From Opitutaceae bacterium (GTDB lineage Bacteria; Verrucomicrobiota; Verrucomicrobiia; Opitutales; Opitutaceae), in assembly GCA_016794625.1 (NCBI GenBank), contig JAEUGY010000118.1, forward strand, positions 1-64,000: a stretch of DNA of 64,000 nt. Direction: 5' to 3'. Position numbers and translations under genes: made by a program. Every line of letters starts with the position of its first letter. Position 1 is the stretch's first letter. Shown in pieces: positions 44,166 through 53,412 of the stretch. The notes under the pieces are model-generated. The model was given only the letters and a program-made list of their open reading frames with translations, did not search any database and was not told the DNA's origin.

Positions 44166-45656
44166 TCAGGGCACGAGCGGTCCGACCTGGAGGAGCAGGT
44201 TGCGCACAGTCGCATGCAGCACCCCGACCACCGGCTGCGGATGCAGGCCGATCCAGAGGACCGCGACCAGCAGCGGCGTCAGCGTGATTACCTCGCGCCA
44301 ACCCAGATCCTGCAGGCCCTCATGCACCGGATTGCTGGTCCCGCCGAACGCCACGCGCTGCAGCACCCGCAGCATGTAGGCCGCGGCCAGCACCACGCCC
44401 GGCACCACACAGATTGTGATCCACTTGGAGTGGGCGAAACTGCCCGCCAGCACGAGAAACTCGCCGATGAAGCTGTTCGTGCCGGGGAACGCCAGCGAGG
44501 AGAGACAGAAGACGCCAAAGAAACCCGTGAAGACCGGCATGAGCTTCCCTACCCCCGCGACCGCGCTGAGCTCGCGGGTGTGCAGGCGTTCATAGAGCAC
44601 ACCGACACAGATGAAGAGCGCCCCGGTGGTGACACCATGGTTGATCATCACCAGCACCGCGCCCTCCACGCCCTGCGTAGTGAGCGAAAAGATGCCGAGC
44701 GTGGCGAAACCCATGTGGCCCACGCTCGAGTACGCCACCAGTTTCTTCAGGTCATTCTGCGCCAGGGCCGTCAGCCCGCCGTACAGGATGCCGATGACCG
44801 AAAGCACCAGCATCCACGGTGCCAGCGCCAGCGTCGCCTGCGGCGTGATCGGCAGGCAGAAGCGCAGAAATCCATACGTGCCCATCTTCAGCAGCACGCT
44901 GGCCAGGATCACGCTGCCCGCCGTGGGAGCTTCGACATGCGCGGCCGGCAACCACGTGTGGAAGGGAAACATCGGGACCTTGATCGCGAAGGACAGGAAG
45001 AAGGCGGCAAACACCCAGAACTGAAACACCGGGCTGAACTGCTGCCCCACCATGCCCCCCAGATCGAAGCTGCCAGTCTTCAGCCGCAGCGCGATCAACG
45101 CCACCAGCAGGAAGACCGAACCCGCCATGGTGTAGATGAAGAACTTGAGCGAGGCATAGAGCCGGCGCGGGCCGCCCCAGACGCCGATCAGCACCGCCAT
45201 CGGAATCAACATGGCCTCCCAGAAGACGAAGAAGAGAATGGCATCGCGGGCGCAGAACACCCCGATCATCGCCGATTCCATGACCAGCAGACAGATGAAG
45301 AACTCCTTGATCCGGGTCTTGATATAGGTCCAGGACGCAAGCACGCACAGGGGCAGGATGAGCGTCGTCAGGAGGACGAGCAGCAGGCTGATCCCGTCGA
45401 CGCCCAGCGCGTAGTCGATCTTGAGAAAGGGAATCCAGGCCACCTGTTCGCGGAATTGAAAATCGGCCGTTTCCGGATTGAACCGCCACCAGAGCGGCAG
45501 CGAGAGCGCCGCCACCACCGTGGTGCAGAGCAGCGCCCACCCGCGGAGCAGGCGCTCGCTTCCAATGAGCATGGCCCCGGCCGCGGCCACCAGCGGGCTG
45601 AAAATCAGCACGCTGAGGATCGGTAGTCCGAGGAAAGTGAAGGAGGGGGTCGTCAT
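44166..45656 (-). CDS. nuoM: NADH-quinone oxidoreductase subunit M (NuoEFG-less operon)
   Basis: A 496-residue antiporter-like subunit. The opening LSVLIFSPLVAAAGAMLIG and IDYALGVDGISLLLVLLTTLILPLCVLAS are NuoM signatures. TM5 Glu is in AILFFVFWEAMLIPMAVLIG and TM7 Lys in ILASVLLKMGTYGFLRF. It forms the middle pump of the membrane arm. It follows the MrpD/NuoL-like gene by 12 bases. Confidence 0.95.
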   Translation of the reverse strand: MTTPSFTFLGLPILSVLIFSPLVAAAGAMLIGSERLLRGWALLCTTVVAALSLPLWWRFNPETADFQFREQVAWIPFLKIDYALGVDGISLLLVLLTTLILPLCVLASWTYIKTRIKEFFICLLVMESAMIGVFCARDAILFFVFWEAMLIPMAVLIGVWGGPRRLYASLKFFIYTMAGSVFLLVALIALRLKTGSFDLGGMVGQQFSPVFQFWVFAAFFLSFAIKVPMFPFHTWLPAAHVEAPTAGSVILASVLLKMGTYGFLRFCLPITPQATLALAPWMLVLSVIGILYGGLTALAQNDLKKLVAYSSVGHMGFATLGIFSLTTQGVEGAVLVMINHGVTTGALFICVGVLYERLHTRELSAVAGVGKLMPVFTGFFGVFCLSSLAFPGTNSFIGEFLVLAGSFAHSKWITICVVPGVVLAAAYMLRVLQRVAFGGTSNPVHEGLQDLGWREVITLTPLLVAVLWIGLHPQPVVGVLHATVRNLLLQVGPLVP

Positions 45657-45668
45657 CGGTCGATGGCG

Positions 45669-47501
45669 TCAGAAGAACCAGACAAAGATCAGGACCAGGG
45701 CCGCGGCCACGCCGAAGGCGACCGTGAGATTCTCCTGGAGGGCGCCGCGCTGCGCGCCGCGCAATCGGCTGCCGACGGATCGGATCGTGGTGGCGAGTCC
45801 GTCGACCGCCCCGTCGATGATCCGATTGTCAAATACCGCCGACCAGCGGGCCGTGAGCATGAGGGGAATCAGACCGGCCACCCGGTACAGCTCGCCGACC
45901 CCCTCATCGATCCACTGCACGGGACGACGGGCGATCCACAGGAAAGCCCGGCCGCCCTTGCGGTAAAACCAGTCGAGGTCGAAACTGATCTTCGCCTCGG
46001 GCGTGAGCTTCTTGAGGAGCAGGAAGAAACCGAGCGCGGTGAAGAGGAGGATCTGAAGGGTCTCGGAGATGTGGTACGAGGTGTACGGATGGTACTCCAC
46101 CGGGTACGGCAGCATTAGGTAGAGGTACGGGGTGTAGCAGCCGATGAAGATGCAGAGGAACGCCGTCAGGGCCATCGCCGCGAGCATGTTCCAGGTCGGC
46201 TCGGCCGCGCGTTCCCACGTCTCCTTGGAGCAGTGGTTCTTTCCAAACCAGATGAAGTACGGCACCTTCAGGCCCGTGTGCAGGAACGTTCCGGCCGATG
46301 CGAGCATGAGCAGGAACGCCATCCACAGCTTGTGGTCCTCGAAGCCGGCCTGGACGATCATCGACTTGCTGACAAAACCGCTGAAGAGGGGAAAGGCCGA
46401 GATCGAGAGTCCTCCGACGAGCGTGAAGAGAAAGGTCCACGGCATCTTCTGATACAGTCCGCCCAGCTCGGTGAACTTGCTCTTGCCGGTCATGAACAGG
46501 ACGGAGCCGCAGCCCATGAAGAGCAGTCCCTTGTACAGAATATGCGCAAAGGCATGGGCGCACGCGCCATTGATCGCGAGCTGGGTGCCGAGTCCGACTC
46601 CGGCCACCATGTAACCAACCTGGCTGACAATGTGGTAGGCGAGCAGGCGGCGGGAGTCATTTTCGAGCACCGCATACACCACGCCATAGAGAGCCATGAT
46701 CACGCCGAGGGGCACGAGGATCTCGAGGCCGGCAAAGCCGCGGATGAGCGCGTACACCGCGGTCTTCGTGGTAAAGGCACAGAGGAAGACCGAGCCATTG
46801 AAGGTGGCCTCACCGTACGCATCGGGCAGCCAGGCGTGAAAGGGAGGCACGGCCGCATTGAGGAGAAAACCGACGAGGATCAGGTAGGCTGCGACCGACG
46901 GGTGCGTCACATCGAACCCGGCGAAGGCCATGCTGCCGGTCGCCCGGTAGTGCAACATGATGCCGGCCAGCAACGCCACGCCACCCGCCATGTGCACGAG
47001 CAGGTAACGGTAGCCCGCGGACAACGACTCCGCCCGTCCGCGGAACCAGATGAGAAAGACCGACGACAGCGCCATCACCTCCCAGAAGAGGAACAGCGTG
47101 AGCAAATCCCCGGCAAAGATCGCCCCGATCGAGCCGGCCACGTAGATCCACGCAGCCGAGGTCTCCACCGCTCGCTTGACGTGCAGCCCGTACAAAGTGC
47201 CCAGGATGCACATCAGCCCCATGATGTACGCGAAGACGAGGCTGAGCGCGTCCACCCGGCCAAACTCGAGGGTGAACTGGAGAAAGGACACCGCGCCGAA
47301 CGATCCCTTGGCCAGGGCGACAATGCGGGCAAACGTCAGCACCGGCACGAGCACCATCCACGCCGGACGCAGGCGCGCGGGGAGCAAGGGCAGCACGACC
47401 GCCCCCACCAACAGGAGGAGCGACGGGTGGAGCCAGAACCCGGAAACGGCTGCCTCCGGCGCAGACGCCACGAGGCCAAACAGGGCCATGAGATCACTCA
47501 T
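45669..47501 (-). CDS. MrpD/NuoL-like proton-pumping subunit with NuoL-type C-terminal extension
   Basis: A 610-residue antiporter-like protein that occupies the nuoL position of this operon. The core (about 80-460) has the pump residues: TM5 Glu in LLTLFLFWEVMALSS and TM7 Lys in AFTTKTAVYALIRG. Unlike the 492-residue MrpD-like protein encoded two genes upstream, it has about 110 extra C-terminal residues (FYRKGGRAFLWIARRPVQW...GALQENLTVAFGVAAALVLIF) that resemble the NuoL lateral helix and its last membrane anchor. I infer that it is the distal pump. In databases it would likely be called Na+/H+ antiporter subunit D. Its start overlaps the preceding small gene by eight bases. Confidence 0.85.
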   Translation of the reverse strand: MSDLMALFGLVASAPEAAVSGFWLHPSLLLLVGAVVLPLLPARLRPAWMVLVPVLTFARIVALAKGSFGAVSFLQFTLEFGRVDALSLVFAYIMGLMCILGTLYGLHVKRAVETSAAWIYVAGSIGAIFAGDLLTLFLFWEVMALSSVFLIWFRGRAESLSAGYRYLLVHMAGGVALLAGIMLHYRATGSMAFAGFDVTHPSVAAYLILVGFLLNAAVPPFHAWLPDAYGEATFNGSVFLCAFTTKTAVYALIRGFAGLEILVPLGVIMALYGVVYAVLENDSRRLLAYHIVSQVGYMVAGVGLGTQLAINGACAHAFAHILYKGLLFMGCGSVLFMTGKSKFTELGGLYQKMPWTFLFTLVGGLSISAFPLFSGFVSKSMIVQAGFEDHKLWMAFLLMLASAGTFLHTGLKVPYFIWFGKNHCSKETWERAAEPTWNMLAAMALTAFLCIFIGCYTPYLYLMLPYPVEYHPYTSYHISETLQILLFTALGFFLLLKKLTPEAKISFDLDWFYRKGGRAFLWIARRPVQWIDEGVGELYRVAGLIPLMLTARWSAVFDNRIIDGAVDGLATTIRSVGSRLRGAQRGALQENLTVAFGVAAALVLIFVWFF

Positions 47502-47754
47502 CGTAGTAATCCTCCCGGGTCATGATCCCGGCGTGACCAAACGCCTTGGAGACATAAACAATCAGCACGCAGGCAAGAAAACCAAAGGCGGCCCAGAACC
47601 CGGGCAGATGCTCGGGCTTCGTGTGGGCGTGATGCTTGTCGACGAGCGCCGGTACGGCGTCCGCGATCACGAGCAGCACCAGCAGCACCAGGCAGACCCG
47701 GATCACGGTCTTCTGGTTGCGACGCAGGAATTCGATGAGACGAAGCAGGTTCAT
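47494..47754 (-). CDS. Small two-helix membrane protein of the complex I operon
   Basis: An 86-residue protein with two transmembrane segments (about 17-37 and 52-70), a His-rich loop (DKHHAHTKPEH) and an acidic end (TREDYYDE). It overlaps both neighbours (four bases with the MrpD-like gene upstream, eight with the NuoL-like gene downstream), so it is part of the operon and translationally coupled. I do not recognise it as a canonical Nuo or Mrp subunit. Its place between two antiporter-like subunits suggests an accessory or linker role in the enlarged membrane arm. Confidence 0.8.
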   Translation of the reverse strand: MNLLRLIEFLRRNQKTVIRVCLVLLVLLVIADAVPALVDKHHAHTKPEHLPGFWAAFGFLACVLIVYVSKAFGHAGIMTREDYYDE

Positions 47755-49229
47755 TTCACAACGGCTTGAGCGAACTGCAGGAAGAAATCGGGGTAGATTC
47801 CGAGAAACACGGAGAGCGCTGCGGTGAGGCAGAGCGGAATCACCATCGCCAGCGGTGCTTCATGCGCGGGATGGTGCGCATCCTCCGCGGACGGCCGGCC
47901 AAAGAAGCCCTGGTAAACCACCGGCACGAAGTACGCCGCATTGAGCAGGGTGCTGGCCACCAGCACGACGAGGATGCCGATCGATCCCGCATCCAGCGCT
48001 CCGATCAACAGGTACAGCTTGGTCACAAACCCGGCGACCGGCGGGGCGCCGATCATGCTCAACGCCGCAAGGGCGAAGGCGCCAAAGGTCCACGGCATCG
48101 ACCGGCCCAGTCCCTTCATGTCCGAGATGTTCTTTTTGTGCGCCGCCACGTAGATCGCACCCGCACAGAAGAAGAGTGTGATCTTGGAGAAGGCGTGGTT
48201 GGCAATGTGCACCAGCCCTCCCTCGATGCCGGTCGGGGTCAGCAACGCGACGCCCAGAATGATGTACGACAGCTGGCTGACCGTCGAATACGCGAGCCGT
48301 GTCTTTAGGTTGTCCTTGCTCAACGCGATGATCGAGGCGCCCAGAATGGTGATGGAAACGAAATAGGCGGTGGGCAGGCCGAGGTTGAGCCTGGCCATCA
48401 GGTCCACCCCGAACACATGGAGCATCACCCGAACCGTGGAAAACACCCCCACCTTCACCACCGCCACAGCGTGCAGCAACGCGCTGACGGGGGTGGGCGC
48501 CACCATCGCGCCCGGCAGCCAGTGATGCAGCGGCATGATGCCATTCTTGGCAAAACCGAGGATGCAGCAGACGTAAAGGGCGGTCACCACCCCGTTGTGC
48601 ACCCCGGCCGGCAGGATGCCGGGATGGACGTTGGTCGCAAAATCGAGCGTGCCCGAGAGCACGTAAATCAGAACCATGGCCGGGAGGATGAGCCCCTTGG
48701 CCGTCGTCGTCAGATACGTGATGTACTTCCTCGCCCCTTCATAGCCCTCCGCATCCTGATGGTGGGCCACCAGCGGATACGTGGTGATGCTGACAATCTC
48801 GTAGAACAGGTACAGCGTGAGCAGATTGTCGGAGAAGGCACAGCCAATCGCACCGAAGATGGCGAGGGCGAAGCAGGTGTTGAAACGGGTCTGCGCATGT
48901 TCCTTCAGGCTGCGCATGTAACCCGCCGCGTAGAACACGGTCAGGATCCACAGGAACGAGGCCGCCAGCGCGAACAGCATCGAGAGCGCGTCGGCTCGCA
49001 GGGAAAAACGCAGCCCCGGCAGCAACTCGAAGAGCGTGAACCGCAGGGTCTTCCCGGCCAGCACGTCCGGCACCAGCGAGAGCGTGATCCCAAACAGGGT
49101 CAGCGCCGCCAGCAGCGAACACGCTTCGCGCACATTGGGACGCCGGCCGGTGGCCATGACGAGTCCCGCCCCGAGCAGCGGGACGAGCACGGCCAGCAGA
49201 AGGCGAAGGTCGGGGGGCGAAGCGATCAC
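47751..49229 (-). CDS. MrpD-like proton-pumping subunit (additional antiporter-like subunit)
   Basis: A 492-residue membrane protein of the MrpD/NuoM/NuoN family. TM5 Glu is in LLTLYLFYEIVSITTYPLV and TM7 Lys in LLHAVAVVKVGVFSTVRV; PLHHWLPGAMVAPTPVSALLHA is typical of MrpD. It ends without a lateral helix. With NuoN, NuoM and the NuoL-like protein it makes four antiporter-like subunits in one operon, one more than standard complex I. It lies 32 bases after nuoK. Confidence 0.88.
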   Translation of the reverse strand: MIASPPDLRLLLAVLVPLLGAGLVMATGRRPNVREACSLLAALTLFGITLSLVPDVLAGKTLRFTLFELLPGLRFSLRADALSMLFALAASFLWILTVFYAAGYMRSLKEHAQTRFNTCFALAIFGAIGCAFSDNLLTLYLFYEIVSITTYPLVAHHQDAEGYEGARKYITYLTTTAKGLILPAMVLIYVLSGTLDFATNVHPGILPAGVHNGVVTALYVCCILGFAKNGIMPLHHWLPGAMVAPTPVSALLHAVAVVKVGVFSTVRVMLHVFGVDLMARLNLGLPTAYFVSITILGASIIALSKDNLKTRLAYSTVSQLSYIILGVALLTPTGIEGGLVHIANHAFSKITLFFCAGAIYVAAHKKNISDMKGLGRSMPWTFGAFALAALSMIGAPPVAGFVTKLYLLIGALDAGSIGILVVLVASTLLNAAYFVPVVYQGFFGRPSAEDAHHPAHEAPLAMVIPLCLTAALSVFLGIYPDFFLQFAQAVVK

Positions 49230-49261
49230 AAGAGTGACGGGTTGAAATGCATGGCCTGAAC

Positions 49262-49588
49262 TCAGCCCTTCAGCTCCGACAGGTCGTTGGAGTGAATGGA
49301 GCGGTAGTTGCGGTAGACCGCGATGATCACACTCAGGGCGATCGCGACTTCAGCCGCGGCCAGTCCCATGATGAAGAGCACCACGATTTGGCCGACCGCG
49401 GGGTCAGGGGCGAAGAAGCGGTTCACCGCCATGAAATTCAAGGATGCGGCCGAGAAGATGAGCTCTCCCGCGATCAGCATGCCGATCAAGGTGCGGCGAC
49501 GGATCAACCCGTAGACGCCGATGGCGAGCAGCACGGCGGCGACCACGAGGTACACACCCGGGCGTTGATGGATTTGGAGCAGGTTCAC
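49262..49588 (-). CDS. nuoK: NADH-quinone oxidoreductase subunit K
   Basis: A 108-residue three-helix membrane protein with the MrpC/NuoK signatures (GLIRRRTLIGMLIAGELIFSAASLNFMAV, with the conserved membrane Glu in AGELIF, and MGLAAAEVAIALSVIIAVYR with the second Glu). It belongs to the proton path at the base of the membrane arm. It overlaps nuoJ by four bases. Confidence 0.95.
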   Translation of the reverse strand: MNLLQIHQRPGVYLVVAAVLLAIGVYGLIRRRTLIGMLIAGELIFSAASLNFMAVNRFFAPDPAVGQIVVLFIMGLAAAEVAIALSVIIAVYRNYRSIHSNDLSELKG

Positions 49589-50118
49589 TCTTTGGTCCTC
49601 CCGGATCGGGCGATGACGAGCGCGCCCAGGATGGCCACCAGGAGCACGATCGAAATGAGTTCAAAGGGCAGACTGTACGTGGTGAGCAGCGCGAGCCCGA
49701 TCGCCTGGACCGAGCCGTCGCTCACCCGGGCGGCGGGCTCCTGCCAGGGGCCCCTGAGTCCGAGGTGGGCGACGCCCCCCAGAATCACCAAACTGACGAG
49801 CAAAGCAGCCCCGCCCCACAGCACCGCGTGACGCCGGGACTCTTCATGCGCCGGTTCATCCGGTTCGGAGAGCATGACACCGAACACAATGGTCACGCAG
49901 ACCGCACCAACGTAGATGAGGATCTCCATCAAGGCGAGGAACGGACTGTTCAGAAAGTAATAGAGTCCACCCAGGCCCATGCAGCAGAGCATGAGACCCG
50001 AGACCCCGCGGATGATCCGAGTGCTGAGGGCCGCGATCAGCGCTCCGCCGATCGTCACTCCCACCACGAGGGCGAAAATCGCGACCAGGATGGCGTCTTG
50101 GAAGGGAAACGTGCTCAT
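49585..50118 (-). CDS. nuoJ: NADH-quinone oxidoreductase subunit J
   Basis: A 177-residue membrane protein with five hydrophobic segments and the NuoJ motif GGLYYFLNSPFLALMEILIYVGAVCVTIVFGVML near residues 50-80, where the conserved pi-bulge helix lies. It connects the quinone-reducing module with the pumps. It overlaps nuoI and nuoK by four bases each. Confidence 0.95.
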   Translation of the reverse strand: MSTFPFQDAILVAIFALVVGVTIGGALIAALSTRIIRGVSGLMLCCMGLGGLYYFLNSPFLALMEILIYVGAVCVTIVFGVMLSEPDEPAHEESRRHAVLWGGAALLVSLVILGGVAHLGLRGPWQEPAARVSDGSVQAIGLALLTTYSLPFELISIVLLVAILGALVIARSGRTKE

Positions 50119-50774
50119 GTCGTCCTCGTTTCAGTCACACCGGCGGCCGGTACTGGCGCGACTGCGGGCGTGGGGGCAGGCGTGGTGGCCACCGGTGCGG
50201 CCCCGGCGCCCGGCGCAGAAGCCGTCGTAGCCGCGGCGGGCGCTTTTGCGGTTGCGGCGGCCGCCTGAGCCGCGGCGGCCGCAGCGGCGGCGGCGGCCAA
50301 CTCGGGATTCTTCTCCGCCCAGACCTTGGCCTCGGCCTCCAGCTTCTTCAGCAGGTCCATCCGCGCAAACTCCGCGCGATCCAGGCTGACGACATTGTAA
50401 TCCTTGGAGTACTCGATCGCGTCACTCGGACACGCCTCGACGCACGAGCCGCAGAGACTGCAGGTGGTGAAGTCCAGGGTGTACTCCGACACCGACTTCT
50501 TCTTCTCCCCTTCCCGCTTGATGCCCTCCACCGTCAGGCAGTCACTCGGACAGGCGCGCACACAGAGATTGCAGGACGTGCAACGCGACTTGCCCGTCAC
50601 CGGGTCCAGGACCAGCTTGACGTGACCGCGAAAGCGATCCGCCATCTTCAACGTGTCGTGTGGATACTGAACCGTGATCGACGGTTTGGCGGCCTCGCGG
50701 GCCGTGATGCGCATACCGGTCAGGAGGCTCTTGAAACCGGCGACGGTTTCCCGAAGTGCAGTGAGGAGGCTCAT
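50115..50774 (-). CDS. nuoI: NADH-quinone oxidoreductase subunit I with long Ala/Pro-rich tail
   Basis: A 219-residue iron-sulfur subunit. The two ferredoxin-type motifs are complete: Cys65, 68, 71, 75 (CTSCNLCVRACP) and Cys105, 108, 111, 115 (CSLCGSCVEACP), ligands of clusters N6a and N6b that pass electrons to NuoB. From about residue 159 to the end the protein is an Ala/Pro/Thr-only tail of about 60 residues, with a run of eleven Ala codons at 159-169 interrupted by none; such a tail is not part of normal NuoI. In an operon without nuoEFG these clusters may be the entry point for electrons from ferredoxin. Confidence 0.94.
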   Translation of the reverse strand: MSLLTALRETVAGFKSLLTGMRITAREAAKPSITVQYPHDTLKMADRFRGHVKLVLDPVTGKSRCTSCNLCVRACPSDCLTVEGIKREGEKKKSVSEYTLDFTTCSLCGSCVEACPSDAIEYSKDYNVVSLDRAEFARMDLLKKLEAEAKVWAEKNPELAAAAAAAAAAQAAAATAKAPAAATTASAPGAGAAPVATTPAPTPAVAPVPAAGVTETRTT

Positions 50775-50777
50775 CGG

Positions 50778-51806
50778 TCAAAAGAAGTGGTTGTAGACAA
50801 CAGGCAGTTTCATCATCGCCCCTGTGAGCAGGAGCGTGAAAAGGGAGATCGGGATCAGGATTTTCCACGACAGGTTGAGCAGGCTGTAGAACTGGGTCCG
50901 CGGAAACGTCCACCGAATCCAGATCACCGTGAAGATGAGCGCGTAAAGCTTCAGGAGAAACCACCCCGCGCCCCACAACCCACCCGAAAGCACGCCGATG
51001 GGACTCTGCCATCCTCCGAGGAAGAGCACGGTGGCGAGGCTGCAACCGACGACGATGTTGGCGTACTCGGCCATGAAGAACACGCCGAAGCCCATCCCTC
51101 CGTACTCCGTGAACGCTCCGGCAACGAGTTCACTCTCGGCCTCCGCCATGTCGAACGGCGCGCGATTCGTCTCCGCCAGCATGCAGATGAAGAAGATGAC
51201 AAACGTCACCGGCATCAGGGGATTGACCCAGACCTTGAAGAGGTTCCATTTCCAGAAGCCGCCGCCCTGCTGCTGGATGATTTCATTCAGATCCATCGTA
51301 CCGGTGACCATCAGGAGGGTGATGACGACCAGCAGCATCGGGATCTCGTAGGCGACGTTCTGCGACACCACACGGGCCGACGAAATGATGGCGAACTTGT
51401 TGCGTGAAGCCCAGCCCCCGAGCATCAGCGCCATGACATTGATCGAACCGAAGGAAAAAACGAAGAGCAGCCCGACATTGAGACTGCGGGCCGTGATGGA
51501 ATCGCTGAACGGAATCATGGCCAGGCACATCAGCGGCGGGGCCATCACCAGCAACGGCGCGGCGCGGAACAGCAGGGCATCCGTGCCAGGCGGCACCATG
51601 ACCTGCTTGGCCAGCAGCTTGATTCCGTCGGCGAGCGGTTGCAGCAGACCGCCGAAACCGGCCTCGTTCGGGCCCGGGCGGCGCTGGATCCGGCCGGCTC
51701 CCTTGCGCTCGGCGAGCACGAGGTAGGCCGCGTTGGCGCCGACAAACGCACAGATGCCGACGAGGTACAGCAGGATCCGGATGGGTTCGGTTTGCAGGAA
51801 GTTCAT
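50778..51806 (-). CDS. nuoH: NADH-quinone oxidoreductase subunit H
   Basis: A 342-residue membrane protein with about eight helices and NuoH signatures: AERKGAGRIQRRPGPNEAG near residue 33 and AETNRAPFDMAEAESELVAG near residue 205, both lining the quinone entry. It forms the quinone chamber with NuoB and NuoD. It is three bases from nuoI and 11 from nuoD. Confidence 0.96.
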   Translation of the reverse strand: MNFLQTEPIRILLYLVGICAFVGANAAYLVLAERKGAGRIQRRPGPNEAGFGGLLQPLADGIKLLAKQVMVPPGTDALLFRAAPLLVMAPPLMCLAMIPFSDSITARSLNVGLLFVFSFGSINVMALMLGGWASRNKFAIISSARVVSQNVAYEIPMLLVVITLLMVTGTMDLNEIIQQQGGGFWKWNLFKVWVNPLMPVTFVIFFICMLAETNRAPFDMAEAESELVAGAFTEYGGMGFGVFFMAEYANIVVGCSLATVLFLGGWQSPIGVLSGGLWGAGWFLLKLYALIFTVIWIRWTFPRTQFYSLLNLSWKILIPISLFTLLLTGAMMKLPVVYNHFF

Positions 51807-51817
51807 CGCGGTGCGGG

Positions 51818-52957
51818 TCAGCGATCGATGTCGGGAATCACGAGGTCGAGACTCCCCATCATCGCGAGGGCGTCCGGCAGGATCATGCCCTTGCTTGCCT
51901 CCTCATAGAGGCTGAGGTTGGAAAAGGAGGGCGTGCGCAGTTTCACCCGATAGGGAATCTCTTTGCCGTCGCTGACGATGCGGACCATGAAGCGGCCGCG
52001 CGCGGCCTCGACCGCGTAACAGGTGTCGCCCACCGGAAGCTTGAGCACCCGCGGCACCTTGCCGATGAAGGGCCCCGTCGGTATCTGGTCGAGGGCCTGC
52101 TCGATGATGAACAGGCTCTGTTCCATCTCGTCCATGCGCACCAGGTAGCGCGCCATCGAGTCCGCCTCGGGGTAGGTCGGGATCTTGAACTCGAGCTTCG
52201 GATACACCGAGTAGGGCTCGGCCCGGCGCACATCGTAAGCCACGCCGGCGCCACGGATGACCGGCCCGGTGGCTCCATACCGGCGGCAAAGATCGGCGCT
52301 GAGCGGGCCGATGCCGGTCAGGCGCTTGCGCAGGATGATGTTATCGGTCACGAGTTCGCGGTACATCTTCAGGCGCGGCTTCATGTGCGCGACAAAGTCG
52401 CGGGTGCCCTTGAGGAAGGCGTCGTCGACGTCGTTGTAGAGTCCGCCAAAGCGGTAGTAGCAGTAGGTCAGCCGCGCGCCGCAGAGGGCTTCGAGCAGGT
52501 CGAGGATCTTCTCCCGGTCGTCGAAGGCATACAGGATCGGCGTGAACCCGCCGAGGTCGAGCAGCAGCGCGCCCCACCAGACCATGTGACTCGAAATGCG
52601 GTTGAGCTCGGAGGTGATCACGCGGGCGTACTCGGCCCGGACCGGCACCTCGATCTTGGCCGCCCGCTCCACCGCGCCAACGAAGGCGTGGGTGTAGTGC
52701 ATGGCCGAGAGGTAATCGATGCGGCTGGTGTTCGGCAGGAACTTCGCCCAGGTCCGGTTCTCCCCCATCTTCTCGTGCATCCGGTGGATGTAACCAATCA
52801 CGGGCTCGGCCCGCTGGATCCACTCGCCATCCATGGTCAGCAGCACGCGCAGGACGCCATGGGCGGCCGGATGCTGCGGCCCCAGGTTGAGCACGAAGGT
52901 CTCTTTCGTGGGATCGCCGCCGTTGTCGACGGGAATGAGGTCCTTTTGCGCGATCAC
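51818..52957 (-). CDS. nuoD: NADH-quinone oxidoreductase subunit D
   Basis: A 379-residue soluble subunit of the quinone-reducing module. It has LGPQHPAAHGVLRVLL with the quinone-binding His, the SHMVWWGALLLDLG and GIGPLSADLCRRYGATGPVIRG blocks and the closing SLDLVIPDIDR, all typical of the 49-kDa/NuoD family. NuoC and NuoD are separate genes, not fused. It overlaps nuoC by four bases. Confidence 0.96.
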   Translation of the reverse strand: MIAQKDLIPVDNGGDPTKETFVLNLGPQHPAAHGVLRVLLTMDGEWIQRAEPVIGYIHRMHEKMGENRTWAKFLPNTSRIDYLSAMHYTHAFVGAVERAAKIEVPVRAEYARVITSELNRISSHMVWWGALLLDLGGFTPILYAFDDREKILDLLEALCGARLTYCYYRFGGLYNDVDDAFLKGTRDFVAHMKPRLKMYRELVTDNIILRKRLTGIGPLSADLCRRYGATGPVIRGAGVAYDVRRAEPYSVYPKLEFKIPTYPEADSMARYLVRMDEMEQSLFIIEQALDQIPTGPFIGKVPRVLKLPVGDTCYAVEAARGRFMVRIVSDGKEIPYRVKLRTPSFSNLSLYEEASKGMILPDALAMMGSLDLVIPDIDR

Positions 52958-53412
52958 GGTTTGTAGTCCTTCAAAAGCGGGTGAAACGTGGCGTCCTCCG
53001 GAAGGAGGAAGGGCTTGAGATTCGGGTGTCCGGTGAAGCGGATGCCAAAGAAGTCGTGCGTCTCCCGCTCATGCCAGTTGGCCCCGGCAAACACCCCGGC
53101 AATGGTCGGAAGCTCGGGCTCTGCCCGGGGTATCCGCGTTCTCACCACGACACGCAGGGGACTCTCGGGGTGAAAGTAATCGTAGACGACCTCCATCTCG
53201 TTCTGCGCGAGCCAGTCCACGCCGGTCACGGCATCCAGGGCAAATCCAGCCCGGTCGGCGACCCCGGCGGCCTCGACCACCAGGGACGGAGCCACGGTCA
53301 CATCGAGATGATACCCCTTCAACGCAGGGTCGGCGACCTGCACCACGGCGGACGCAGTCCCGGTGGTCAGGCGGCCGAAGTGCTCCGAGAGCTGTTCGAG
53401 CGTCGGGTTCAT
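52954..53412 (-). CDS. nuoC: NADH-quinone oxidoreductase subunit C
   Basis: A 152-residue protein of the 30-kDa subunit family, with the ending WHERETHDFFGIRFTGHPNLKPFLLPED..FHPLLKDY typical of NuoC. It lies at the hydrophilic-arm interface with NuoD. It overlaps nuoB and nuoD by four bases each. Confidence 0.95.
   Translation of the reverse strand: MNPTLEQLSEHFGRLTTGTASAVVQVADPALKGYHLDVTVAPSLVVEAAGVADRAGFALDAVTGVDWLAQNEMEVVYDYFHPESPLRVVVRTRIPRAEPELPTIAGVFAGANWHERETHDFFGIRFTGHPNLKPFLLPEDATFHPLLKDYKP

Noticed and set aside
43417..44301. Long alternate frames within the nuo genes on the same strand
   Set aside because: Frame-shifted shadows of NuoN; the true frame has the pump residues and hydrophobic pattern.
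45738..45765. CTGGAGGGCGCCGCG... similarity to the CTCCGT-loop element inside the NuoL-like gene
   Set aside because: Lacks the CTCCGT loop and the second arm; the codons encode a conserved NuoL-type segment, so the likeness is probably chance.
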